Of a stretch of 64,000 nucleotides of DNA, positions 43,928-52,763 are shown one piece after another. Made by a program: the position numbers and the translations under genes. The DNA is from WJJR01 sp964440935 (lineage in GTDB: Bacteria > Zixibacteria > MSB-5A5 > WJJR01). The notes beneath the pieces were generated by a model. The model was not told the origin of the DNA. It worked only from the letters and a program-made list of their open reading frames with translations, and did no database searches. Positions within the stretch are counted from its first letter, which is position 1; every line of letters starts with the position of its first letter. The DNA lies in the NCBI GenBank assembly GCA_964440935.1, contig CAYTTY010000011.1, positions 36,698 to 100,697 on the forward strand. The letters run 5' to 3'.

Positions 43928-45751
43928 TTATTGGCGGCGTATTTCGATGCCCAATTCGCGTAATTGGTGTTCATCGACTTCAGACGGCGCTCCATCCATA
44001 AGTGACTGTGCCTGAGTTGTTTTCGGGAATGCGATTACATCGCGGATCGACTTAGACCCGGTCATAATCGCCACGATGCGGTCAAACCCCGGTGCGATAC
44101 CACCATGCGGGGGGGCCCCATAATCAAGGGCATCGAGGAGAAACCCGAACATCCGCTGGGCACGCTCATCGTCGATGCCCAGCGCGTTGAGGATTCGGCG
44201 CTGCAGTTCCGGACGATGATTTCGGATGCCGCCCGAGGCGATCTCGGTCCCGTTGAGCACCAGATCGTACTGATGCGCTCGAATTTGCTCCCACGGATGA
44301 TCCGGTGTGCCGGGCTCGGCATCGGTTGTGAAGCCGGCCTGCAGCTTGTCGAGATCGTCCTCGTATGGATGCGTCACAATATTGTGCATTGCGTCGTAGC
44401 GCCCCGCTTCTTTGTTGTACTCAAACAGCGGGAATTCGTGCACCCAAAGGAAGGCGAACCTACCAGTGTCGATGAGATTCAGCCGTTTGGCCAACTCAAT
44501 ACGGAGCTTGCCCAGGGCCGCACGGCATGTTGCCACGTCAGCGGCGACGATCAAGACGGCATCACCCACGTGCGCGTCGGTCTCGCCGGTAATGCGATCC
44601 AGTGCCTCGACTGAGAGGAATTTGGTGATCGGGGATTTAACGCCTTCTTCCTGATACAAGATGTGGGCCAACCCGGCGGCGCCGGCTGATTTGACGACAT
44701 CCTCCAATTCACTGATCTCGCGTCGCGACAAGGTGGCCAGACCCGGCGCCCGTATGCCCGCAACCCGTCCCGTCTTCTCAATGGTGCTGTCAAAGACCTT
44801 GAAGCCCGAGTGGGCGACGGCATTGGACAGATTCACGATCGGTAGATCGTAGCGCAGGTCCGGCTTGTCTGAACCGTATGTGTCCATCACTTCTTCGAAA
44901 CGCATCCGTTGAAACGGCGTCACGATTGTCTCGCCGAGCACTTCCTTGAACAGATGCACCATCATTCCTTCGATGACCGCCCACACATCCTCAGCCGTGA
45001 CGAACGACATTTCCATGTCGATCTGGGTATGCTCGGGCTGGCGGTCGGCACGGAGGTCTTCGTCACGCAGGCAGCGCGCCAACTGGAAATAGCGGTCGAA
45101 ACCGGCGATCATCAGAATCTGCTTCAGCAACTGAGGCGACTGCGGCAGGGCGTAGAAGCGGCCTTTGTGCACACGCGACGGTACCACGTAATCACGCGCC
45201 CCTTCCGGTGTGGACCGGATCAACAGTGGTGTTTCAATCTCATAGAATCCCTGGCCGATCAGATAATCGCGCACCGCCTTGGCGGCTTCGTGTCGAATCC
45301 GCATGCACTCCTGCAAGGGCGTACGTCGCAAATCGAGATAGCGCCACTTCAAACGCAATTCTTCTTGCGCATCGGTCTCATCGAGAATCTCGAATGGCGG
45401 TGTCTTCGAACGATTCAGCACGACCAGTCGCGATACCAGTACTTCGACCTCGCCGGTGGCCAGCTTTTCGTTGCGTGTCCCCTCGGGGCGGGATTGTACG
45501 ACTCCTTCAATGCCGATCACCGTTTCCGCGCGCAAGGCTGTCGCAGTCGACATCATTTCATCGTCGATTTCCTGGGGATTAAAGACGATCTGCGTCAGAC
45601 CGTATCGATCCCGGAGGTCGATAAAGAGCAGTCCGCCCAAGTCGCGCCAACGGGCCACCCAGCCGTTGAGGCGCACTGTCTGACCGATGTCGGCGGAGCG
45701 CAATTCGCCGCATGTATGTGTGCGTTTGATCTGTTCAATTAAGAGCTTCAC
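43928..45751 (-). CDS. aspS: Aspartyl-tRNA synthetase
   Basis: A 607-residue class II synthetase of bacterial type. It has an N-terminal OB-fold anticodon-binding domain (about 14-115, RSADIGQTVRLNGWVARWRDLGGLLFIDLRDR), a class II core with motif 2 (CLRDEDLRADRQPEHTQIDMEM), a bacterial GAD insertion (about 310-415), and motif 3 (GIAPGFDRIVAIM). It charges tRNA-Asp. The start is GTG 45751. Whether it is discriminating cannot be told from these motifs, and no gatCAB genes are in view. It follows hisS, a frequent bacterial pairing. Confidence 0.97.
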   Translation of the reverse strand: MKLLIEQIKRTHTCGELRSADIGQTVRLNGWVARWRDLGGLLFIDLRDRYGLTQIVFNPQEIDDEMMSTATALRAETVIGIEGVVQSRPEGTRNEKLATGEVEVLVSRLVVLNRSKTPPFEILDETDAQEELRLKWRYLDLRRTPLQECMRIRHEAAKAVRDYLIGQGFYEIETPLLIRSTPEGARDYVVPSRVHKGRFYALPQSPQLLKQILMIAGFDRYFQLARCLRDEDLRADRQPEHTQIDMEMSFVTAEDVWAVIEGMMVHLFKEVLGETIVTPFQRMRFEEVMDTYGSDKPDLRYDLPIVNLSNAVAHSGFKVFDSTIEKTGRVAGIRAPGLATLSRREISELEDVVKSAGAAGLAHILYQEEGVKSPITKFLSVEALDRITGETDAHVGDAVLIVAADVATCRAALGKLRIELAKRLNLIDTGRFAFLWVHEFPLFEYNKEAGRYDAMHNIVTHPYEDDLDKLQAGFTTDAEPGTPDHPWEQIRAHQYDLVLNGTEIASGGIRNHRPELQRRILNALGIDDERAQRMFGFLLDALDYGAPPHGGIAPGFDRIVAIMTGSKSIRDVIAFPKTTQAQSLMDGAPSEVDEHQLRELGIEIRRQ

Positions 45752-45833
45752 GATGCTACTGTCCTGAAGTTGGAAGTTCGATGTGAGGAACTGTGTCCCG
45801 CGGCGTTATTCGCGATTTGCCACAGCCGTTGGT

Positions 45834-47102
45834 TCATGAGCGAAAGGTATCTGCCGTCCACTGATCGGTATCGGCGGAAATCTCCGTTTGCTGACTGTCA
45901 TCCATCCGCCTGAGGGTATACCGTCCGCGCTCGATCTCGTTGTCGCCGATCAGAATCGCCACGCGGGCATTGCGGCGGTCGGCCTCTTTCATCTGTGCCT
46001 TCAGCCCTCGACCGAGAAAATCGGCGTCGGCTGTGAGACCGAGTGCGCGCAGACGATTGAGAATCCGTGGCCCGCGCTCAATCGCCGCAGCCCCGAGTGC
46101 ACACACAAACACATCGAGCATTGGCGGTTTGCCTAACTCAATTCCGTTTGCCTCGAGTGTTGCCAGGATTCGTTCGATACCAGAAGCGAATCCGACCGCC
46201 GGCGTTGGAGGGCCGTCGAGTGTTTCCACCAATAAATCGTATCGCCCGCCGCCGCACAGCGAATCCTGTGACCCGATGCCCTCGGCCTTGATTTCGAATG
46301 TCGTGCGCGTGTAATAGTCGAGACCGCGCACCATTCGTACGTCGACTTCGTACGGGAGTTCAATCGACTCCAGTCCCTTTTGCACCTCGTGAAAATGCGC
46401 ACGGTCATTGTCGGTAAGAAACCCATCGATCGTTGGTGCACCGGCCACCACATCGATGCAATCTTCCACTTTGCAGTCGAAGACACGCAACGGATTGGTT
46501 TCGGTTCGGCGGTGACAATCTGTGCACAATCGCTTCCAGTTGGTGTCGTCACGCAAGTACTTTCTCAATTCGACATCGTGTGCCCGGCGTGCATCGGGTG
46601 AACCGATCGAGTTAATCAGGAGTCGCATCTCGCGGAGACCGAGTTCGGCCAGCGTCGCGTAGGCGAGCGCGATCAATTCAACATCGGCATGCGGCGCATC
46701 GGTGCCGAGAAATTCGGCACCATATTGATGAAATTGCCGGTACCGTCCTTTCTGCGGCCGTTCGGCGCGGAACATCGGACCAATATAGTACAATTTCCAC
46801 GACGGTCGTTGGGCGCCCAGGCTGTGTTCAAGGAACGCTCGAACCACCGATGGTGTGCCTTCCGGCCTCAGCGTGATGGACCGCCCACCACGGTCCTCGA
46901 AGGTGTACATCTCTTTCTGAACGATATCCGTGCTCTCGCCGGTGCCCTTGGCAAATAATTCGGTCGGTTCCATGATGGGCACGCGAATTTCTCCGAACCC
47001 AAACTGCTGCATGATCTTACGGATGCGGCGCTCGAATTCGGTCCAGCGCGCGGCCTCCTCCGGCAGGAGGTCCGTTGTGCCATGTATCCGCTGCAAGTCC
47101 AT
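45834..47102 (-). CDS. hisS: Histidyl-tRNA synthetase
   Basis: A 422-residue class II synthetase. It has motif 1 (ELFAKGTGESTDIVQKEMYTF region), motif 2 (GPMFRAERPQKGRYRQFHQYGAE) and histidine-binding signatures such as VRGLDYYTRTTFEIKA and CGGGRYDLLVE. A C-terminal anticodon domain (about 330-420) completes the chain. It charges tRNA-His. It is 82 bases upstream of aspS on the same strand and diverges from the response-regulator gene. Confidence 0.97.
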   Translation of the reverse strand: MDLQRIHGTTDLLPEEAARWTEFERRIRKIMQQFGFGEIRVPIMEPTELFAKGTGESTDIVQKEMYTFEDRGGRSITLRPEGTPSVVRAFLEHSLGAQRPSWKLYYIGPMFRAERPQKGRYRQFHQYGAEFLGTDAPHADVELIALAYATLAELGLREMRLLINSIGSPDARRAHDVELRKYLRDDTNWKRLCTDCHRRTETNPLRVFDCKVEDCIDVVAGAPTIDGFLTDNDRAHFHEVQKGLESIELPYEVDVRMVRGLDYYTRTTFEIKAEGIGSQDSLCGGGRYDLLVETLDGPPTPAVGFASGIERILATLEANGIELGKPPMLDVFVCALGAAAIERGPRILNRLRALGLTADADFLGRGLKAQMKEADRRNARVAILIGDNEIERGRYTLRRMDDSQQTEISADTDQWTADTFRS

Positions 47103-47408
47103 TGCTCAGCCGAATCAATCGTCCCTTTGCGCCCTGAATCGAGGCGCACACCAGTCGTAAGCCATTCTTCCATAACATGGAGACGGCCTCGGACAGGCGA
47201 ATGTGTCCGAACAGACATTCCGATGTCAACCGGCAAAACGCTGTCCGGATCGGCACCACAGAATCGTTCTCGCAATTTGGCGAAGAATTGCGTATTTTAA
47301 CTGAGGCGATTCAAATACTTCAGTAGTCAAAGTGTGTCTGTGGGACCAATTTCAGACACAGCCAATTGTGTGAACGCGGTTCGATGACCCTTACAGATTG
47401 AGGCGGAT
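47103..47408. other. Divergent intergenic region, hisS / response regulator
   Basis: About 306 bases that must contain the promoters for hisS-aspS and for the two-component pair. I find no convincing -35/-10 pair, T-box or repeat. An open frame overlapping the hisS start is a shadow, not a gene. Confidence 0.35.
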
Positions 47409-47939
47409 GTGCCTGACGACTCCCCCCCCCAGAAGTCACGCTGGCATCCACTGTCCCTGCAGCGGTTGGAACCGAACCGGTTTGCGGATGTCGTCAATCG
47501 GATCCTCGACGGCCAACTGTCGGTGTTGCGGTCGCACTCCCCGCACAAATCCAAACGCGTCCTGGTCACCGATGACAATGAAACGCATGCGCAGATTTTG
47601 ATGGATGTGCTCGAATCCGATATCGGCGTATCGGCCGACTGGGTGAATTCGGCGGAAAAATGTGTGCAAACGCTGAAACGAACCCGCTTTGATTTGTTGA
47701 TCCTGGATTATCGTCTACCCCGTAAAGACGGTCTGTGGGTGATCAATCAACTGGTGCGTGAAGAACTGCGCATCCCCGTGCTGATGATGACATCATTCTA
47801 TCACCCGCAACTGGCGGCATCAATCCGGCAGCGATTCGCGGTGGAAATCCTCGACAAAGCCAACGGCGGTTTGGAGCCGTTGACACGCATGGTCGATCGT
47901 ATGCTGCACGGGACGGCCGCCCCCGCCGGGAATGACTGA
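47409..47939 (+). CDS. Single-domain response regulator with N-terminal extension
   Basis: A 176-residue protein made of a receiver domain (about 49-165): acidic pair Asp55-Asp56 in VLVTDDNE, phospho-acceptor Asp100 in LLILDYRLPRKDG, Thr128 in VLMMTS and Lys150 in ILDKANGG. No DNA-binding output domain is present. The first ~48 residues are an unusual basic extension, and codons 5-8 contain a run of nine C bases (47422-47430). GTG 47409 has GAGGCGG upstream. The last eight bases overlap the kinase start (ATGACTGA), so the pair is translated together. Confidence 0.85.
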   Translation: MPDDSPPQKSRWHPLSLQRLEPNRFADVVNRILDGQLSVLRSHSPHKSKRVLVTDDNETHAQILMDVLESDIGVSADWVNSAEKCVQTLKRTRFDLLILDYRLPRKDGLWVINQLVREELRIPVLMMTSFYHPQLAASIRQRFAVEILDKANGGLEPLTRMVDRMLHGTAAPAGND

Positions 47940-50121
47940 GCCCCGCATGTCACCGTTCCATCCGATGACGCATGAATCGCTGCGTGCATGGGATGAATAC
48001 ACGTTGTTCCTCGCACGTTTGCATGATTCCACGGATATTAATGATGCGTTGCAACTGACCGCCGACGCTATTGCGGCCTGCGCGTTGTTCCATTGCACGG
48101 TGATATCGCTCCACGACGACCACGGCAATCTCGGGCCGATCGGCTATTACGGTGTCCCCAAGGAATTGATTGACGGAGCGCGCCGTGCGCCGCGTGTCAG
48201 CAAGGACGTGCGCGAGTCGATTCTGCGCGAAGAGTTCCGTCGCGGGCAGTCGTATTTCGTACCGGTGGAAGCGGGCCTTGATCTGAACAATATCGCCCGC
48301 CGCCTTCCCCCTCAAGTGCCGCCCGATTCAACCGGGTCCTGGCAACCGGGTGACGAGCTGTTCACCCCGCTGCGGCGTCCCGATGGTGACGTTTTTGGCT
48401 TCTGTTCGGTGGACAATCCGTGCGACGGGCAGCGTCCCGATCAGGCGACGCTGGACTTTCTGGAAATGCTCGTCGCGACTGCCTCGGAGCACATCCAGAT
48501 CATACAATTGCAGGACACGCTCGCGCAGGAACGGACACGTTTCGATCGATTGCTCACACTGACACGCGATGTCCATTATCGCGTCGATTTGGAGCGCCGT
48601 TGTTTCACGTCGGTCAGTGACGCCATAGCGCAATTGACGGGAGCCGATCCGAAGGATTTCAAAGACCTGCCGTTCGCCGACTGGCTGCGAAAGTTCGTTC
48701 ATCCCGATGACCGCGAACGCGTCAGCTTGGGACCCGATGATGCCGATCGACTGTCCGACGAGGATGTCGATTGGTCGGTCACGTCCCAATACCGCGTTGT
48801 GCACCGTGACGGTACCATCCGCTGGGTGCGCGATTCCTCGCTAGCGCTGTTGGATGAAGACGGACTGCTGATCGGGTTCGACGGATTGCTGCGCGATATC
48901 ACCCACTCGCATCGTTTGACCCAGGCGCTGGCGGACGTGCAACGCGATTACCATCTGATGGTCGATAAGACCCGAGATCTGGTTTACGCGCACGACGAGA
49001 ACGGACACATCGTGTACGTTTCGCCGTCCGTTGAGCAGTACCTGGGCGTCACTCCGGAGGACATAGTGGGCAGACACTTTTCGGAGTGGCTGTCTGATAG
49101 TCCGATGAACGAGATCGCCTTTGACCTGCTGGAGTTGCAAATGCAAGGTCAGCAACGAGGCGAACCGCACATGCTTGAACTGCGTGCGCACGACGGGCGC
49201 TTGCTCACGATGGAGTTCAATGAGACGCTGGTGTTCGATGACACCGGACGGGTGGTCGGCGTTCAGGGCGTTGGTCGCGACGTTACCGAACGCGAGCGCA
49301 CCATGGCCGAACTGCGCGAAAGCCGGAAACGTCTCGATGCGGCGAATACCGCCTTGAAATCGCTCGTTGCGCAGTCCCGTGTACGCCAGGAACGCACTGT
49401 CGACTTGAACCGACGTCTTGAAGAAAAGAACGCCGAGTTGGAGTCATTTCTCCATATCGTCGCGCACGATCTCCGTTCGCCGTTGGTGTCGATTCGCGGG
49501 CTGGCCGGCCTGTTGCGCCGTCGGTACACCAACCAACTCGACGAACGCGGGCATCAGATCACGCGACAATTAGGGGAGGAAGCATCACGTTTGGCGCAGT
49601 TGGTGAACGACGTGCTCACTTACGCCATGGCCGGCGCGGAGGTGGCCACCGGGCATGAGGTGGATCTCCATGTGATGTTGCAATCGGTCTGGTCACGCAT
49701 GGAGACCCTCGGACTGGCCCATAATGCCACACTGGCGACACCGTCAGATTCGATCTCCGTCTGGGGTGATCCCGCGGCACTGGAGCGGGTCGTCGAGAAC
49801 CTGCTCGTCAATGCGATTACCCACCAATCTCCGGACCGCGAATCGCAGATTAGCGTGGAGTGGGATCACGACAACAGCGGCGTGACCATTCGGATCAGTG
49901 ATAACGGAGTGGGCATCCCATCGGAAGATCGTCCGCATGTCTTTGAATTGTTCTACCGAGGGCGCGACGCCGACAACCACGGCTCGGGACTCGGACTGGC
50001 AATTGTGAAACGGATCATCGACGCGCACCACGGTACGATTTCCTGTAGTCCGAATCACCCGAAGGGAACCATGTTTACCCTGCGGCTACCGCATAAGGCA
50101 GCCAAGAACGCATCCGATTGA
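47932..50121 (+). CDS. GAF-PAS-PAS sensor histidine kinase
   Basis: A 729-residue soluble kinase with no membrane helix. An N-terminal GAF domain (about 20-185) is followed by two PAS domains (about 190-325 and 330-455; the second with KTRDLVYAHDENGHIVYVSPSVEQYLG). A coiled coil leads to a HisKA domain with phospho-acceptor His512 (HIVAHDLRSPLVSIRGLAGLL). The HATPase domain contains NLLVNAITHQS, ISDNGVGIP and GSGLGLAIVKRI. It should phosphorylate the receiver encoded just upstream. The cytoplasmic GAF/PAS arrangement suggests sensing of an internal small molecule or redox state. Confidence 0.93.
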   Translation: MTEPRMSPFHPMTHESLRAWDEYTLFLARLHDSTDINDALQLTADAIAACALFHCTVISLHDDHGNLGPIGYYGVPKELIDGARRAPRVSKDVRESILREEFRRGQSYFVPVEAGLDLNNIARRLPPQVPPDSTGSWQPGDELFTPLRRPDGDVFGFCSVDNPCDGQRPDQATLDFLEMLVATASEHIQIIQLQDTLAQERTRFDRLLTLTRDVHYRVDLERRCFTSVSDAIAQLTGADPKDFKDLPFADWLRKFVHPDDRERVSLGPDDADRLSDEDVDWSVTSQYRVVHRDGTIRWVRDSSLALLDEDGLLIGFDGLLRDITHSHRLTQALADVQRDYHLMVDKTRDLVYAHDENGHIVYVSPSVEQYLGVTPEDIVGRHFSEWLSDSPMNEIAFDLLELQMQGQQRGEPHMLELRAHDGRLLTMEFNETLVFDDTGRVVGVQGVGRDVTERERTMAELRESRKRLDAANTALKSLVAQSRVRQERTVDLNRRLEEKNAELESFLHIVAHDLRSPLVSIRGLAGLLRRRYTNQLDERGHQITRQLGEEASRLAQLVNDVLTYAMAGAEVATGHEVDLHVMLQSVWSRMETLGLAHNATLATPSDSISVWGDPAALERVVENLLVNAITHQSPDRESQISVEWDHDNSGVTIRISDNGVGIPSEDRPHVFELFYRGRDADNHGSGLGLAIVKRIIDAHHGTISCSPNHPKGTMFTLRLPHKAAKNASD

Positions 50122-50411
50122 CCTGTTTGTTTGATCCTGACGACTTGAATTGACTCAGCCTCTGTGGAGACGCCCGGATTGGTTCGGGCTGCACCGCGAG
50201 CGCCTACCAGTACCTGGCGACGTGCGTCAGGTTGTGATTACGATTGACGTGTGCGGCCTTGTGACGTACTGTGATTGGCTCGATCCGAGAGGGGGATATG
50301 TGGGGAGCGGGACGAAACGCTCGCCCGGATTCCGCAGAACGGATTGTACGCGCAACCACGCTGGTTACCAACCTGACACCGGACGACGCACACTTCGTCA
50401 TAGGACATGTC
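50122..50411 (+). other. Intergenic leader region before the TolB-like gene
   Basis: About 290 bases. A GAGCG...CGCTC hairpin is present near 50306-50323, but no known riboswitch or tRNA fits. An in-frame extension from 50271 lacks support, because the signal peptide begins at 50412. Confidence 0.35.
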
Positions 50412-51632
50412 ATGAAAGACGGATTTCTGAAGTACATGGGGATTGTATTGGGTTTGTGTGTTGCTACGATTGCAACGTCGCAGGCCGAGGATGCCGCCTT
50501 GTGCGATTCGGAGTATTGGGCCGGCAGTTCTATTGCCACGGTCAACCTTGTCGCATCGAATCCATCCGCGTCGATGGAATTCGGGCTTTATGATCAACAG
50601 ATAGTAGCCGCACGCATTCAGGTTGCCCAAGCGAAGGAGCCGACTGCCGATACCGTACCATCGCTACGCCACCCCGGCGAGCGCCATTTCGAAAATGTTG
50701 CACAGCTAACCTTTGGGGGCGAGAATGCGGAAGCGTACTTCAACGCAGAAGGTGACAAGTTGATCTTTCAGTCAACCCGTGGCGGGTACGATTGTGATCG
50801 GATTTTCACCATGAATATTGACGGTTCCGGGGTGACGCAGGTCTCCGTTCCGGGTGGGGCCACCACGTGTTCGTTCTTTGCGCCTGACACCGAACGCATC
50901 ATCTATTGTTCGACGTATCTCGTTGATGATTCCTGTCCACCGAAGCCATCGCGTGAGAAGGGATATGTCTGGAAGTTGTATGAGGGGTACGACGTCTTTG
51001 CCGCCGATCCTGACGGATCGAATCTCGTGCGGCTGACCGATTCACCCGGCTATGATGCCGAAGCGGTGTACTCACCCGACGGATCCACCATCCTGTTCAC
51101 GTCGATCCGGGATGGCGACTTGGATTTGTATACGATGAATCCCGACGGCTCCAACCAGACGCGCCTGACACAGGAACTGGGCTACGACGGCGGCGGCTTC
51201 TTTTCTCCCGACGGCAAGCAGATTGTCTACCGGGCCCATCATCCGCAGACCGACGAGGAGATCGCGGATTATCGTTCGTTGATTAAGGACGCCCTGATTC
51301 GTCCGATGAACCTTGAAGTGTTTGTGATCAATTCCGACGGCACCAACAGGCGGCAGGTCACAGACAACGGCGCGGCGAATTTCTGCCCGTATTTTCATCC
51401 CAACGGGGAGCAGATCATCTTTGCCTCGAATATGGATGACCCACGCGGACGTAATTTCGAGCTGTATCTCATCAATGTTGACGGAACCGGACTGGAACGG
51501 ATTACCTATAATGAGACGTTTGACGGTTTCCCGATGTTCAACCGTAATGGAACCAGGCTGGTGTGGGCCTCCAACCGGAACAATGAGCAACCCCATGAGA
51601 CGAATATCTTCATTGCTGACTGGATCGACTAG
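50412..51632 (+). CDS. Exported TolB-like / WD40-like (PD40) beta-propeller protein
   Basis: A 406-residue protein with signal peptide (MGIVLGLCVATIATSQAEDA). Repeated propeller blades follow, each with SPDGxxIxFxSxRDGxxxLYxMNxDGS character: AYFNAEGDKLIFQSTRGG, AVYSPDGSTILFTSIRDGDLDLYTMNPDG, GFFSPDGKQIVYRA and YFHPNGEQIIFASN. It resembles the propeller of TolB but without the TolB N-terminal domain or tol genes nearby, so a periplasmic or surface binding role is likelier. ATG 50412 begins the signal peptide. The last 38 bases overlap the following gene. Confidence 0.82.
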   Translation: MKDGFLKYMGIVLGLCVATIATSQAEDAALCDSEYWAGSSIATVNLVASNPSASMEFGLYDQQIVAARIQVAQAKEPTADTVPSLRHPGERHFENVAQLTFGGENAEAYFNAEGDKLIFQSTRGGYDCDRIFTMNIDGSGVTQVSVPGGATTCSFFAPDTERIIYCSTYLVDDSCPPKPSREKGYVWKLYEGYDVFAADPDGSNLVRLTDSPGYDAEAVYSPDGSTILFTSIRDGDLDLYTMNPDGSNQTRLTQELGYDGGGFFSPDGKQIVYRAHHPQTDEEIADYRSLIKDALIRPMNLEVFVINSDGTNRRQVTDNGAANFCPYFHPNGEQIIFASNMDDPRGRNFELYLINVDGTGLERITYNETFDGFPMFNRNGTRLVWASNRNNEQPHETNIFIADWID

Positions 51633-52269
51633 AACGGTCGCATGTCGGCGTCTGGCGCTTGCCACCACCGCAGTGGTGTTCATCGTCGCGTCGGCAACGG
51701 CTGTGTACGCCGATGATGCGGCGGGAACGACCGTGTTGAGTTTGCGTCTATCGTACGATGCCGATTCGTGTCCCAGCCGCGTGGGTGTGTACCTCGATCA
51801 GGCAGCCGACACGATCAGCGGCTTTGAGTTGGTGCTTCTATGGGATCGGCCGGACGCTGTGCGTTTCCAGGTGGCCCGAACAGCAGTCCCGCCTGCGGGT
51901 GGCAACAGCGACACGTTACCCACTGATACGGTCACCGCTCCGGTCATTCTGGGCGACAGTGGATTGGCCCATGACTGGACTTACTTCGAAGCCCGAGGGC
52001 AGAGGGGGCACATGGCGCGCATCACCGGTCTGGCGCAACTCATCGATCCCAATCCAGCATCGCGGATCGTGCCGGGCGATCAGGGTCTATTGTTCGAACT
52101 CCTTCTGGACGTCGCTCCGGATGGGACGGCACCAGTAGAAGATGATTCGCTGACGTTGGAGATCCAGCCGCAGGTGTCCCGGCTGTCCAATGCCAAGGGG
52201 GCTCTGATCAAGAACGTCCAAATGGTGCCACTTCGAATTCCAGTCCCCGAGTGTCGGCGCGGCGACTGA
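51595..52269 (+). CDS. Exported cohesin-like beta-sandwich protein
   Basis: A 224-residue protein with a leader (LALATTAVVFIVASATAVYA) followed by one cohesin/CBM-like domain (VLSLRLSYDADSCPSRVGVYLDQAADTISGFELVLLWDRPDAVRF...LLFELLLDVAPDG). The same domain style opens the protein encoded at 52764. Unlike that one it lacks the C-terminal EF-hand repeats and ends after PVPECRRGD. ATG 51595 or 51583 are both possible. Either start lies inside the end of the TolB-like gene, so the two are co-transcribed. Confidence 0.65.
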   Translation: MRRISSLLTGSTRTVACRRLALATTAVVFIVASATAVYADDAAGTTVLSLRLSYDADSCPSRVGVYLDQAADTISGFELVLLWDRPDAVRFQVARTAVPPAGGNSDTLPTDTVTAPVILGDSGLAHDWTYFEARGQRGHMARITGLAQLIDPNPASRIVPGDQGLLFELLLDVAPDGTAPVEDDSLTLEIQPQVSRLSNAKGALIKNVQMVPLRIPVPECRRGD

Positions 52270-52342
52270 TCTCGGGCGCGCCTGATCCGCCTAAAACGAG
52301 TTGATGAATAAAGTTGCCGGTGGGAATATTGGGAGTACCCTC

Positions 52343-52371
52343 TTGACAGGATCGCCTTCGGACGGTATTTT
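52343..52371 (+). promoter_or_regulatory. Sigma-70-type promoter with long leader
   Basis: TTGACA (52343-52348) is followed after exactly 17 bases by TATTTT (52366-52371). The next gene on the strand starts at 52764, implying a leader of nearly 390 bases, or a separate short transcript. Confidence 0.5.
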
Positions 52372-52633
52372 GGAGCAGACTGAGGTGGTATGACCCGTCC
52401 TCAGAAGTCTACTTTGTAGCTGAACTGCTGACGCAGGAATGCTGGCCGAGCGATTGTAAGATACGTGCCCGAAAGTACAATCTTAGCAGGAGCTTGACAC
52501 CCACAGTACTTGCGCTTGGTTTGTTGGACCCAATTCATCCCGGAATTGTCGGGCTTAATGCTCGAGGGGCATGAATGGGTGTTCGATAACTATAAACAGG
52601 CGCTGGCCCGAGGAATTGAGGGACCGCCTCGGT

Positions 52634-52709
52634 GAGGTGGGTGGAAGTCGCGTGCAATGCACGTCAGCGGCACCTCCTTTACTGAATCTTGACCGACGCT
52701 GTTGTCGGT
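52634..52709 (+). ncRNA. Structured leader upstream of the cohesin/dockerin-like gene
   Basis: Nested pairing GAGGTG (52634-52639) with CACCTC (52671-52676), enclosing CGTGC/GCACG (52651-52663), is followed by an ACCGAC/GTCGGT hairpin (52692-52709). The stretch lies 55 bases before the start codon and could be a cis-regulatory RNA. It does not match a riboswitch class that I can name with confidence. The rest of 52270-52763 has no gene. Confidence 0.3.
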
Positions 52710-52763
52710 TGAGGCTGTAACCAATGCCTTTAACGCCGTGTCCCAGCAAGTGAGGAGAATTTC

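Noticed and set aside
50412..51632. Tol-Pal system TolB
   Set aside because: Propeller blades are alike, but the TolB N-terminal domain and tolQRA-pal genes are absent.
52640..52690. Resemblance to the core of a cobalamin riboswitch (GGAAG...GTGCAA...ACTG)
   Set aside because: The downstream B12-box (AGCCAGGAGACC-like) is missing and the gene is not B12-related. The likeness is too weak to call.
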